From NCBI RefSeq assembly GCF_029223885.1, contig NZ_CP119409.1, positions 4,082,501-4,146,500 of the forward strand: a stretch of DNA of 64,000 bases, in the 5' to 3' direction. The position numbers and the translations under genes are program-made. Below, one piece after another: positions 46,830-57,100 of this stretch. Numbering within the stretch: the first letter of the stretch is position 1; each line of letters opens with the position of its first letter. Origin of the DNA: Pararhizobium gei (GTDB lineage Bacteria; Pseudomonadota; Alphaproteobacteria; Rhizobiales; Rhizobiaceae). Under the pieces are notes generated by a model. That model worked only from the letters and a program-made list of their open reading frames with translations, did no database searches and was not told the DNA's origin.

Positions 46830-47570
46830 TCAAGAAATAAGACCGAGCCGAAAGGACAGGGCGACGATGTGCTGCCGGTTTTTTGCCTTCAGCTTATCCT
46901 GGATTCCGTTCATGTACCAATCGACGGTATGGTTCGATATTTTCAGCACCCGCCCGATTTCGGCCGATGTCATTCCCTGTGCAAGATAGTTCAGCGCTTC
47001 CATTTCGCGGTGGGTCATCTGGACATCGACGCTTGAGGCCAGTTCTGCCAGCACGGCCGGATTGACAAGTTCAAGCAACCTCCAGAACAGCTTCTTGGCA
47101 ACGGCGTCGAACAGGCTGATCTCGACGGGGCTGAGATCGACCGGTTTTCCGCCGATGGTCAGGTTGCCAAGCAGCCCACGCCGGCCATGTACGGGAAGGA
47201 TATAGCCGTCATGGAGGCCGTGGCTGCGCGCCTCGACGATCATTCGCTCCATCCGCTTGCGATGCGGGTCCGAACGGAACGCGACCATGGTTTCGCGCCA
47301 GCGGAACCCGTGCCGCGCATGACCAAGATAGCGGATCGTCGGATCGATCACGACATATTTCTTGCGGATGTAGATATGCGGCCAAAGCTCCGGCCATCGC
47401 CCCGCCAGCAGCAGGCTCAAAGGATCGACACTCGGTTTGAGCTGCTGGAAGACACCGTAATATTCAAAGCCGTACCGGTCCAGAAGCCTTTCGAATTCCT
47501 GCACGATCTCGTCGCGGCCGCGCAACTCGTCGATCAGGGCGAGGAATTGAACCAGCAACGTAATCTTCAT
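46830..47570 (-). CDS. expR: LuxR-family quorum regulator, probable ExpR
   Basis: A 246-residue LuxR-type protein. The autoinducer-binding domain (about 10-160) keeps the usual Tyr, Asp-Pro and Trp positions ('YIRKKYVVIDPTIRYLGHA', 'GFRWRE') and the Gly of 'HGLHDGYILPVHG'. The GerE helix-turn-helix (about 180-240) includes 'LNYLAQGMTSAEIGRVLKIS'. In Ensifer meliloti expR lies between pyc and ndvA; the same neighbours flank this gene, which supports the name. ExpR binds acyl-homoserine lactones and controls exopolysaccharide and motility. No luxI-type synthase lies in the window. An inverted repeat sits 52 bases upstream of its start. Confidence 0.82.
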   Translation of the reverse strand: MKITLLVQFLALIDELRGRDEIVQEFERLLDRYGFEYYGVFQQLKPSVDPLSLLLAGRWPELWPHIYIRKKYVVIDPTIRYLGHARHGFRWRETMVAFRSDPHRKRMERMIVEARSHGLHDGYILPVHGRRGLLGNLTIGGKPVDLSPVEISLFDAVAKKLFWRLLELVNPAVLAELASSVDVQMTHREMEALNYLAQGMTSAEIGRVLKISNHTVDWYMNGIQDKLKAKNRQHIVALSFRLGLIS

Positions 47571-47974
47571 GCAATTTCCTCGAAGGGCAGCTGTTTTTCA
47601 GGCGGAAAACATCATTGCAGCGCAACATGAATGCCTTGTTCAGCACTGGTTCATGTTGCAACCGCGATAGTCGGCATCGTCAGTCCATGGACCACCTAAC
47701 ACTGCATCATAACTGTTCTGCAAGGCGCAAAAATTCGGGCGATGGAATGCGGCACCGACGACGAGACCCGTCGCGCCTGCCACAGGAAGCCCGGACTGCC
47801 TGACCGGATCAGGGACGGTGACTGTTTTGTGGGCCATGGAAATAGGAAGATTTCGAAGCTCCGGCAAAGAACAACTCTCAAGAAGAGGTTGCGGTCGCCG
47901 GGACGGACAATTTTCCGCTTCATCGTATCGCGGAGCATTTGCGCCGCACCCAACTGCCCAAGAGGGATAAGACC
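47571..47974. other. 404-base divergent promoter region, expR / ndvA
   Basis: No gene is recognisable. It holds the promoters of the LuxR-type gene (minus) and ndvA (plus), including the inverted repeat at 47622-47659 described separately. The ndvA Shine-Dalgarno AGAGGG lies at its right end. Open frames here lack support. Confidence 0.5.
47622..47659. promoter_or_regulatory. Inverted repeat upstream of the LuxR-type gene
   Basis: GCAACATGAA at 47622-47631 and TTCATGTTGC at 47650-47659 are perfect ten-base arms with an 18-base spacer. It lies 52 bases upstream of the LuxR-type start, in the region shared with ndvA. It could be the binding site of the regulator itself. The long spacer is unlike a compact lux box, so another factor or an mRNA structure is possible. 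Confidence 0.5.
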
Positions 47975-49732
47975 GTGTCATTGTTTCAGGTCTATGCAAG
48001 AGCGCTTCAATACCTTGCCGTACATAAGTTCCGCGTTTCGGCGATTGTCGCTGCCAATATCGTATTGGCAATGATTACGATCGCGGAACCCGTTCTGTTC
48101 GGCCGCATTATCGATGCGATGTCTTCCAAGCAGACCGTAACGCCCATGCTTCTGATGTGGGCGGGTCTTGGCGTGTTCAATACGATCGCTTTCGTGCTGG
48201 TTGCCCGCGAGGCCGACCGGCTTGCTCACACGCGCCGTTCGACCCTGATTACGGAAGCCTTTGGCCGGATCATTTCCATGCCCCTGTCCTGGCACAGCCA
48301 GCGCGGCACCTCTAACGCCCTTCATACGCTGCTGCGCGCCTGTGAAACCATGTTCGGCCTTTGGCTGGAATTCATGCGCGAACATCTGTCGACCGTCGTA
48401 GCCCTGGCCTTGCTGGTGCCGACTGCGCTGATGATGGATGTGCGTCTGTCGATCGTTCTCTTCGTGCTCGCCGTTCTCTATGTGCTGATCGGCAAGGTCG
48501 TCATGTCCAAGACCAAGGACGGCCAGGCTTCGGTTGAAGGCCATTATCACACGGTTTTCAGCCATGTCTCCGACTCGATCAGCAATGTTTCGGTCGTTCA
48601 CAGCTATAACCGCATCGAGGCTGAAACGCGTCAGCTCAAGGAACTTGCCAATCGTCTGATTTCCGCCCAGCTGCCGGTCCTCGACTGGTGGGCGCTTGCC
48701 AGCGCACTCAACCGCATGGCATCGACCATCTCGATGATGACCATCCTGGTGATCGGCACCGTGCTCGTCCAGCGCGGCGAGCTCGGGGTTGGAGAAGTTG
48801 TTGCCTTTATCGGCTTCGCCAATCTCCTGATCGGCCGTCTCGACCAGATGAAGAACTTCGTCAACCAGACTTTCGAGGCGCGTGCCAAGCTGGAAGATTT
48901 TTTCAAGCTGGAAGACTCCGTGCGTGAACGCGAAGAACCGGCCGATGCCGGCGAACTGAACCATGTGCGCGGTGAAGTCGAATTCCGCAACGTATCCTTC
49001 AACTTCCCCAACACGAATGACGGCCTTCAGGATATCTCCTTCAAGGTGAAGGCTGGCCAGACGATCGCGATCGTCGGTCCGACCGGCTCTGGTAAGACCA
49101 CGCTGATCAACATGCTGCAGCGCGTTCACGAGCCGCTGTCCGGGCAGGTGCTGATCGATGGGGTCGATGTCGCCACCATTACCCGCAAGTCGCTGCGTTC
49201 GTCGATTGCCACCGTGTTTCAGGATGCCGGTCTTCTCAACCGCTCGATCAGCGACAATATCCGCCTTGGCCGGGAAGATGCGTCCGATGAGGAGGTTGTC
49301 CGGGCGGCTGAAGCTGCAGCGGCTGCCAACTTCATCGAAGGCCGGGAGACGGGTTATGAGACGCGGGTCGGCGAGCGGGGCAACCGGCTTTCCGGCGGCG
49401 AGCGCCAGCGGATCGCCATTGCCCGCGCCATCCTGAAGAATGCACCGATCCTCGTTCTGGACGAGGCGACCAGCGCACTGGACGTCGAGACGGAAAATCG
49501 GGTCAAGGAGGCGATCGACAATCTGCGCAAGGATCGCACCACCTTCATCATCGCCCACCGCCTGTCGACAGTTCGGGAGGCTGACCTGGTGGTGTTCATG
49601 GACCACGGCCGCGTCGTCGAAATGGGCGGCTTTACCGAGCTCAGCCAGAGCAATGGTCGTTTTGCAGCCCTTCTGCGGGCAAGCGGCATCCTGACGGACG
49701 AAGATGTCCGCCGGAGCCAGACAGCGGCCTGA
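47975..49732 (+). CDS. ndvA: Beta-(1,2)-glucan export ABC transporter NdvA
   Basis: A 585-residue half-transporter that exports cyclic beta-1,2-glucan to the periplasm. Six membrane spans in the first 320 residues ('KFRVSAIVAANIVLAMITIA' and others) precede an ATPase domain with Walker A GPTGSGKTT (about 369), signature 'LSGGERQRIAIARAIL' and Walker B 'ILVLDEATSALD'. The GTG start at 47975 gives MSLFQVYARALQYLAVHK, the N-terminus of known NdvA/ChvA, with AGAGGG about nine bases upstream. Needed for osmoadaptation and nodule invasion in rhizobia or attachment in Agrobacterium. A strong terminator follows. Confidence 0.97.
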   Translation: MSLFQVYARALQYLAVHKFRVSAIVAANIVLAMITIAEPVLFGRIIDAMSSKQTVTPMLLMWAGLGVFNTIAFVLVAREADRLAHTRRSTLITEAFGRIISMPLSWHSQRGTSNALHTLLRACETMFGLWLEFMREHLSTVVALALLVPTALMMDVRLSIVLFVLAVLYVLIGKVVMSKTKDGQASVEGHYHTVFSHVSDSISNVSVVHSYNRIEAETRQLKELANRLISAQLPVLDWWALASALNRMASTISMMTILVIGTVLVQRGELGVGEVVAFIGFANLLIGRLDQMKNFVNQTFEARAKLEDFFKLEDSVREREEPADAGELNHVRGEVEFRNVSFNFPNTNDGLQDISFKVKAGQTIAIVGPTGSGKTTLINMLQRVHEPLSGQVLIDGVDVATITRKSLRSSIATVFQDAGLLNRSISDNIRLGREDASDEEVVRAAEAAAAANFIEGRETGYETRVGERGNRLSGGERQRIAIARAILKNAPILVLDEATSALDVETENRVKEAIDNLRKDRTTFIIAHRLSTVREADLVVFMDHGRVVEMGGFTELSQSNGRFAALLRASGILTDEDVRRSQTAA

Positions 49733-49750
49733 TCCATCCATATGCAGCAA

Positions 49751-49783
49751 AAATCCCCCAGGACAGATTGTCCTGGGGGATTT
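49751..49783. terminator. Strong terminator after ndvA
   Basis: AAATCCCCCAGGACA and TGTCCTGGGGGATTT form a 15-base perfect stem with a three-base loop, followed on the plus strand by a run of T, 18 bases after the ndvA stop. The A run on the left makes it work for opgC from the other side too. Confidence 0.92.
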
Positions 49784-49830
49784 TTTTTGCGTTCAGTTCC
49801 AGACCGGTGAGAACCAAACCGGTTTGTCTG

Positions 49831-50994
49831 TTAAACCCCAACGGTCCGCGGTCGCGACAGGCCGCCCAGCCAGTCGAGATAACGCGCATAGACAAAGTGC
49901 AACACGAGACCGAAGGCCACCAGCAGCGAGCCCCATAGAGGGTCCCGGCCCGTCACGAAGAGGATGACCTGGGCCACCATGGCCAGAATCGTACCGAAGA
50001 TGAAGATCGGCAGGGAATGGCGCCCGATCATGACCAGCGGATGATCTGCGCGCAGCCGCGTCACGCGGCTGAACACGGGGAAAACGGCAAGCAGATAGCC
50101 AAGCGCAAGAATATGGAGTAGCCGCGTCAGCGACAGGAAAGTCTTGTCGAACCCGGTGAGGACTGCGGGAAGTCCATAGGAAAAATCGATGTTCCACCAC
50201 GACAGCGTCACCCAGAAAAAGGACAGCGTGACGTAGCCGGCGGAGACGAGGATCATCAGCGGGTGGCGCGGCAGGGGCTTTCCCTTTCTGGACCGGGTCA
50301 TGCAGATCAGACCGATGACAAACAGGAACTGCCATGACCAGGGATTGAGAAACCAGTACCCCTCGTCGAGAAAATTGATCGGCACGATGGTGAAGATCCC
50401 AGCCGCCAGCCAGAGCAATGCGGATGCGCAGAACAGTAGCAGCGGACTGCGGGCATTGAGCCAGAGCATGCCGGGCAGAAGCAGGAATAGCACGGCATAC
50501 ATCGACAGGATATTGTTGTAGCCAAGCTGATGCCCGAGAAGCACCATCGCGACAATGCCCTGCTCAGTGTGTTCGAGAAGCGGGCGGATATTGATCTCGC
50601 CGATGAGATCCTGCCGGCCGAAATAAAGCGCGCCGCCGGCAAAGATCGCCAGCGTCAGAATGCTCGTCATGATATGCGCGACATAAAGCGTGAGCGCCCG
50701 GCGCCAGATCTTCAGGCTGACCGCGAGCCGATGGCCCGGCGAGAATTTCCGGGCATAGGCAAGGCCGGCCGATAGCCCGGAGATCAGCACGAAAGCTTCA
50801 GCCGAATCGGAAAAGCCGAAATTCTTCGTCGTGAGATATTCCAGATACTGCCCGGGAACGTGATTGATGAAGATCATGATCAGGCAGATCGCGCGATAAA
50901 CATCCAGCCGGGTATCGCGTTCGGGCGGCGTGGGCGGGACAGCTCCGATATGTCCTTTGACGGCGGGCGGGTCGAAATTCAGCTTCTGAAGCAT
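49831..50994 (-). CDS. opgC: OpgC-family glucan acyltransferase
   Basis: A 387-residue membrane protein with about ten spans and the OpgC_C signature. It starts with 'RLDVYRAICLIMIFINHVPG', in which the His is the likely catalytic residue, then 'GFSDSAEAFVLISGLSAGLAY'. Such proteins transfer succinyl or similar groups onto periplasmic glucans. It lies 113 bases downstream of ndvB on the same strand and converges with ndvA, so it very likely decorates the NdvB product. The acyl group is not known. Confidence 0.88.
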   Translation of the reverse strand: MLQKLNFDPPAVKGHIGAVPPTPPERDTRLDVYRAICLIMIFINHVPGQYLEYLTTKNFGFSDSAEAFVLISGLSAGLAYARKFSPGHRLAVSLKIWRRALTLYVAHIMTSILTLAIFAGGALYFGRQDLIGEINIRPLLEHTEQGIVAMVLLGHQLGYNNILSMYAVLFLLLPGMLWLNARSPLLLFCASALLWLAAGIFTIVPINFLDEGYWFLNPWSWQFLFVIGLICMTRSRKGKPLPRHPLMILVSAGYVTLSFFWVTLSWWNIDFSYGLPAVLTGFDKTFLSLTRLLHILALGYLLAVFPVFSRVTRLRADHPLVMIGRHSLPIFIFGTILAMVAQVILFVTGRDPLWGSLLVAFGLVLHFVYARYLDWLGGLSRPRTVGV

Positions 50995-51063
50995 AGCAAA
51001 GGGTCTCGTCGGAGTTCAGTGCCCCTGCCCTCATTGACGGATGACATAATATGCAGTGGACGA

Positions 51064-51086
51064 AGGCTGGCCGCGCTGGCCAGCCT
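51064..51086 (-). promoter_or_regulatory. Hairpin between ndvB and opgC
   Basis: AGGCTGGCC-GCGCT-GGCCAGCCT forms a perfect nine-base stem, 21 bases after the ndvB stop on the minus strand. There is no T tract. It may be a weak terminator or processing site that sets opgC expression relative to ndvB. Confidence 0.5.
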
Positions 51087-51107
51087 CTTGCGTCGAAGAT
51101 GCCCGTT

Positions 51108-54100
51108 TTAAAGCAGCACACCTTCATGCGCGTTGTTTGTGACAGTTTTATTGACACTGACGATGGGCTCGCCGCTTTCCCCGTTCTTTGTTACGGAAAT
51201 CTCGTAAGGCTTGCCGTCGATTGTCAGGGTCGCCGAAAAGCCGTCCCAGCCCGTGGGCAGAACAGGGGTAACGAACAGCTTGTCGCCTTGCTTGCGGATT
51301 CCGAGAATGCCTTCGACTGCAGCCCGGTAGAGCCAGGCCGCCGAACCCGTGTACCACGTCCAGCCGCCCCGTCCCGTCAGTTCGCCATCGCCATAGATGT
51401 CGGCGGCGACCACATAGGGTTCAACGCGGTAGAGATCGGCGCTTTCACGATCCTTGGCGTGGCTGACCGGGTTGAGCATTTGAAACGCGCGCCATGCGTC
51501 CTCTGTGCGGTTCTGTGCCGCGAGCGCCAGCACGACCCATGTCGCGGCATGGGTATATTGCCCGCCGTTTTCACGTACACCGGGCGGATAGGACTTGATA
51601 TAGCCAGGATCCTGCGCGGTCCCGGACAGCGGCGGCGTAAACAGACGAATGATCTGATGATCGGCATCCGCCAGTTCGGATAGCACCGCATCCATTGCCT
51701 GCGCCGAACGGGCGGCATCGCCTTCGCCGGAAAGCACGCTCCAGGATTGCGCAATCGAATCGATCCGGCATTCGCTGCTTTCTGCCGATCCCAACGGTGT
51801 TCCATCGTCATAATAGCCGCGACGATAATGCCCGCCATCCCAGCCGGCAGTTTCCAGAGCCTGCTTGAGGGCAGCAAGATGGGCTTCCCAGGCTTGAACC
51901 CGCTTTTCATCGCGCCGCTCCCGGGCGATTGCGAGGAAGGAGCGCAAGGTGGCGGCCAGGAACCAGCCGAGCCAGACGCTCGTACCGCGACCGTCAATGC
52001 CGACCCGATTCATCCCGTCGTTCCAGTCGCCGCCGAGAATGAGCGGAAGGCCGTTTTCCCCCTTGCGGGCGATCGCAAGGTCGAGCGCCAACGCGCAATG
52101 GTCGTACAAGCTCGCGCGTCTCTCCGACACATCGGGTTGGAAGAAGTTGTCGTGTTGGCCGGACTGAAGTGCCGCTCCCTCGATAAAGGCGACCTGTTCG
52201 TCAAGGACCGCCCTATCCCCGGTGACCTTGCAATAATGCTGTACAGCGTAACCGAGCCAGACCACGTCATCGGAAATAAGTGTCCGCACGCCCGAGCCGT
52301 TGCCAGGCAACCACCAGTGCAGAACGTCACCTTCGGGAAACTGCCGGGCCGCCGCGTTGAGGATCTGCGTGCGTGCGAGTTCCGGCCGATGGATGAGGAA
52401 GGCAAGCGTGTCCTGCAACTGATCACGGAAGCCGAAAGCGCCGCTTGCCTGATAAAAGGCCGAGCGGGCGAGAATACGGCAACCGAGGCTCTGGTAAGGC
52501 AGCCATGCATTGACCATGTTGTTGAAGGACTTGTCCGGTGTTTCCACCTTCAGAACATCGGTGAAGTCGTGCCAGAAGGCATGCGTGGCGTCCAGCACGG
52601 CGTCGAATGTTTCCTCCCGCGCCGCGGCAAGATGTGTGAGCGCCTGCTCGGCCGAGTCCGCATCACCCATATAGAAGGTGAGGTCGCGGCTTTCGCCCGG
52701 CTTCAGAACGATATCCACAGCAAGCGCTGCGCAGGGATCGCCGTCGGCATCCATCTCGCCTGAGAGGGATACCCCGTCCGATACAGCCTTCGGCGCCAGG
52801 ATGCTGCCTGCAAGCCCGATGAATTCGCGCCGGCTCGTGGTGACGCTTTCCGGCAATTCGCTCGCCCCCAGAAAGGCCGTGCGCCCGGAATAATCGATAC
52901 TATAGGGATTGCCGGCCAGAATCGCCCCGCTCGCCTCATCGCGGGACGACAGAATGAACGGCGCGGTCTTGCTGCGATTGTTTCCAAGCACCCATTCCGC
53001 ATAGCCATAGACCCTGAGGCTTCTGCTGCCCTTCGACTGGTTCGAAATCCTGACCCGCCAGTATTTCACCGGCGCCGTGCGATGGACGGCATGTCCCACG
53101 TCAAGGGCAAGCCCGCCCTGTACACTGGAGAAGACCGAATAACCGAGCCCGTGTCGCGTTTCGAACAGGACCGACTTTCGGCGCGAGAGCGCCGCATAGG
53201 GCGAGAATACATCGCCGCTGTCCTTGTCGCGGATGAAGATCGCCTCGCCCGGCCTGTTGATGACCGGATCGTTCGTCCAGGGCGTGAGCTGGTAGTCGCG
53301 CGAATTGCGGCTCCAGGTGAAGGCCGATCCTTCCGCTGCGACGTGGAACCCGAAGGCCTCGTTGGAAATAACGTTGATCCAGGGCTGCGGCGTCGCCTCG
53401 CCACCGCGAAGACGTGTCACATATTCGCGTCCGTCCTGCGAGAATCCGCCATAACCGTTCCAGTAGTCGAGACCGTCGCCATTGATCTGCGCCGGAGCCC
53501 CATCGCCATCGGCACGGGGGCTCGAGAGCAGCGGGAGCACGATCGTCTTGTCCACGGGCTTGGCAAACAATGCCTCGGCGCGGGCGATCTGGTCCGAAAT
53601 CTTGCCGTTGCGGGCATGGAAAACAGCGCGTGCCGACGCCAGAAGCGCCGACCAAGTCTGCGCCTCCATGATGTCGCGGCGAACGGCGAAGATATGCTGG
53701 CGGGCGCTGTCGGTGAGGCGCAAGCGTAAATTTTCGCACATGGCATCCAGCGTATGCTGCATGTCCTGCGCATAGGAAGAGGCCCGCTCGTTGATGATCA
53801 CGAGATCGGCCGTGACGCCGCGCGAGCGCAGATATTCCTGAGCTTTCAAAGCCTCGCGGGCGATGCCGAGATCGATATCGTCGTTGATGCGCACGGCAAA
53901 GATCGGGTAGTCGCCCGAGATGGACAGCGGCCAGAGGGCGGACTGCGGCGCAAGCCCCGCTTTGACAGTGGCGATGTCGGCGCGCAATTGCATGTCCGGA
54001 TAGGTCAGGTAGCGGCCGAGCGTCTGGAAGCTTGCCGCTTCCTGTGATGTCACGCCGACATGCCGCATCTGAACCTGGCTTCGGGTCCAGGCATGAATCA

Positions 54101-57100
54101 TTTCGTGATTGAAACTGTCGGGATGACGGTAGCGTTCGATCGCCCTGTCTATCTGCTCGCGGCCAGGCGCCGCGATGGTCCAGAAAATGACGCTGACTTT
54201 CTTGCCGGCCGGCACCCTTACGGTACGGCGCAGCGAGATTACGGGGTCGAGCGTATAACCGTCGGCGCCAGATAACTTGGAGCCTTCATCGAACGCCTGA
54301 GCTTCAGCCAAGGTGCGTCCGACACCGATGAAGCGTCGCCTGTCCGTTTCTGCCTCGGTCAGCCGGTTGCTGCCGGCATTGTCAACGATGAGATGCGCAA
54401 CCTGCATGTCCGGTTCGCCTGGGCTACGCTTGTTGCGCGTCACATAGATCACATCGCCCTTGGGATCGATGTCCGTCCGCAGGAACATCTTGGCGAACAT
54501 GGGATGAGCGCTGTCTGTGTCATCCGTCGTCAGAACAGGCTCGGCATAGGACGTCACCTCGATGAATCGGTCTTCCGTGCCGGTGTTGAGAAGGATCACC
54601 CGCCGGCCTTCGGCATCGTGCTCGGTGGCGACGATGCATTCGACCTCGCTCACCAGGGAACCGACCGTCTTGATGAACTCGGCCTTGTCGTCGCCGAACC
54701 GGATCGACGCTTTCTCGCCCTCCGTCCGCCGCGGCTCTGCTGTCGCCGACCACCAGCCGCCGGTTTCCGTGTCGCGCAGGAAGATGAAGGTGCCGGAGCG
54801 GTCCTCGCTGGGGTCGGACTTCCAGCGAACGACGGTTTGGCCATTCCAACGGGAATAGCCGCTGCCCGTCGCCGTCAGCATGACCGAATAGTGGCCATTC
54901 GACAGGAAGGCGGTTTCACGGTCCTTGATAAGCGGATTGTTGACGGTCCGCACTTCAGGGCGAAGCAGATCTTCCTGCCCCTTGCCAAGCGCTTCCGGCT
55001 CTTTCTTCGTATTGATGATGGGAATGTCGCGCGGGGCTTTTTCCTGTAACAGTAGTTCCGCCGCCTCGATGACGGGGTCGGCGTGGAACCAGCCGCGGAG
55101 GCGACCGTTGAACACGACGTTCGCGACCGCAGCGATGGACATGCCATGGTGGTGGGCATAATAATTGCGCACCACCGCACAGGTTTTTCCTTCGGGCACG
55201 CGTGTCGGCGTGAAGTCGACGGAATCGTGGAAACCATAGGCGCCGAGGGCTCCGACCCCGCGCAGCCGTACCAGATTGGCAAGTGCTGCCTTCGGGTCAT
55301 ACATGCTGGCAAGGATAGAGGCATAGGGCGCGATGACGGCGTTCTGGCCAAGACCACGCTTCAAGCCCAAGGTCGGCACGCCGAAATTGGTGTACTGGTA
55401 GGTCAGCTCATGGTCTCGAGCGTTGAAGGCCGCCTCGGAAATACCCCACGGCGTGCCCAGCCGGCGTCCATGATTCATCTGCTCCTTGACGATGAGATTG
55501 TTGGTCTGGTTGAGAATACCGCCCTGACGCTCCTGCATGACGAGCGGTGGCATCAGATATTCGAACATCGAGCCGGACCATGATACCAGCGCGCCCCGCG
55601 CACCGATCGGCACGATCGGACGCCCGAGCTTGTACCAGTGTTCCGTCGGCAGATCGCCCTTGGCGATCGCGAACAGACTGGTAAGGCGCGCCTCCGATGC
55701 CAGAAGATCGTAGCAGGCTTCATCCAGTTCGTTTGTATTGACGCGATAGCCGATGGAAAGAAGGCGGCGTTCCGGCCGGAAGAGGAAACTGAAATCCATC
55801 GAAAAAGCGAGATCGCGCGACCGGTCGCGCAGGACCACCAGCCGCTGGCGCAATTTCTCGATGGCACCGAGATCGAACACGCCATCGGCAATGTGGGATT
55901 CGCAGGTGTTGACCAGCATGGTCGCCCACTTGGCCACTTCGCCGCTTTCGCCAGTCTTGATCTCATGGTCGAGATTGGTGGTGAGCTTATGGATATCGCG
56001 TGCCAGAACCGCAAGATTGATCACGCGGATAGAGGCGAATTCAGGCTCGCGCTTCACGGCCTGCAATGCATTGTGGAACCCGAGAATGCGCTCCTCGAGC
56101 AGGCGGCGCAACGGCCTGACGGTCTTGCGGTCATCAGGCAGATCCGCCAAAACTTCCGACAGGATCGAGGCGACATCGCCGATGCCGTCGAGATTGCCCT
56201 GGACATGCGCGGACGGCGCCTCGGCCAATTCGCGACACATGGATGACACGGCGATCAGATGGCCGGCGAGATTTCCGCTATCGACGGCCGAGATATATTT
56301 CGGCTCCATCGTATTGAGCGGGTTGGTCGTATACCAGTTGAAGAGGTGGCCCCGGTATTTCGGCATCCGATCGATGGTGCCGATCGTCTCTTCAAGGCGG
56401 CGAACGGTCTCTTCGAAGCCGATCCAGCCGAAATCGCGGGCAGACATGACGGAGAGCAAATAGACGCCGATATTGGTCGGCGACGTGCGCTCAGCCAGAA
56501 CGGGATGCGGGGTTTCCTGAAAATTGTCCGGCGGCAGAAAGTTCTGCTGCGCCGTGACGAACTGCTCGAAATAGAGCCATGTCCGGCGCGCAATCTTGCG
56601 CAGTTCCCCGGCATCCTCGTCGGATACGACCAGTTGGTCCTCGGTTTCGGCGGACTGGCTGACGAACCAGGCGATTGCCGGAGAAAGGGCCCAGAGCAAG
56701 GCAAAGGGAATTCCGATGAAGGGCAGTCCGGTGTCCGAAACGGCTGCAAGAAGCAGAGATAGCACGGCGAGCGCCGGCGCAATCCACATGGAGCGGTAGT
56801 AGTCGGCAATGGTGCCGCCGGCGGAACTCTGGGCTTGCGCCGCCGTCCGCCACTCGAGCATCAGCTTGCCGCTGACAAAGGTGCGGTAGACCGATCGCAC
56901 GATGGCATCGCCCATCATGGCGGCCGAATGGGCGATGAAGACGATTCGCAGCGCGACCTGCGCATTGGCCGCCTGGATTTCCGAAAGTACCGCGTGAAGA
57001 TGGGCACGCGCGACGATATCGTTGCGGCGCGGCATCAGGCCGGAGATGAGCGATAGGGTCGGCGCGACGAACAGGCTGAAAATCAGCACGAATTGCCACA

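Noticed and set aside
47978..49750. Open frame of about 590 codons on the minus strand
   Set aside because: Exact antisense shadow of ndvA, and it would run through the strong terminator.
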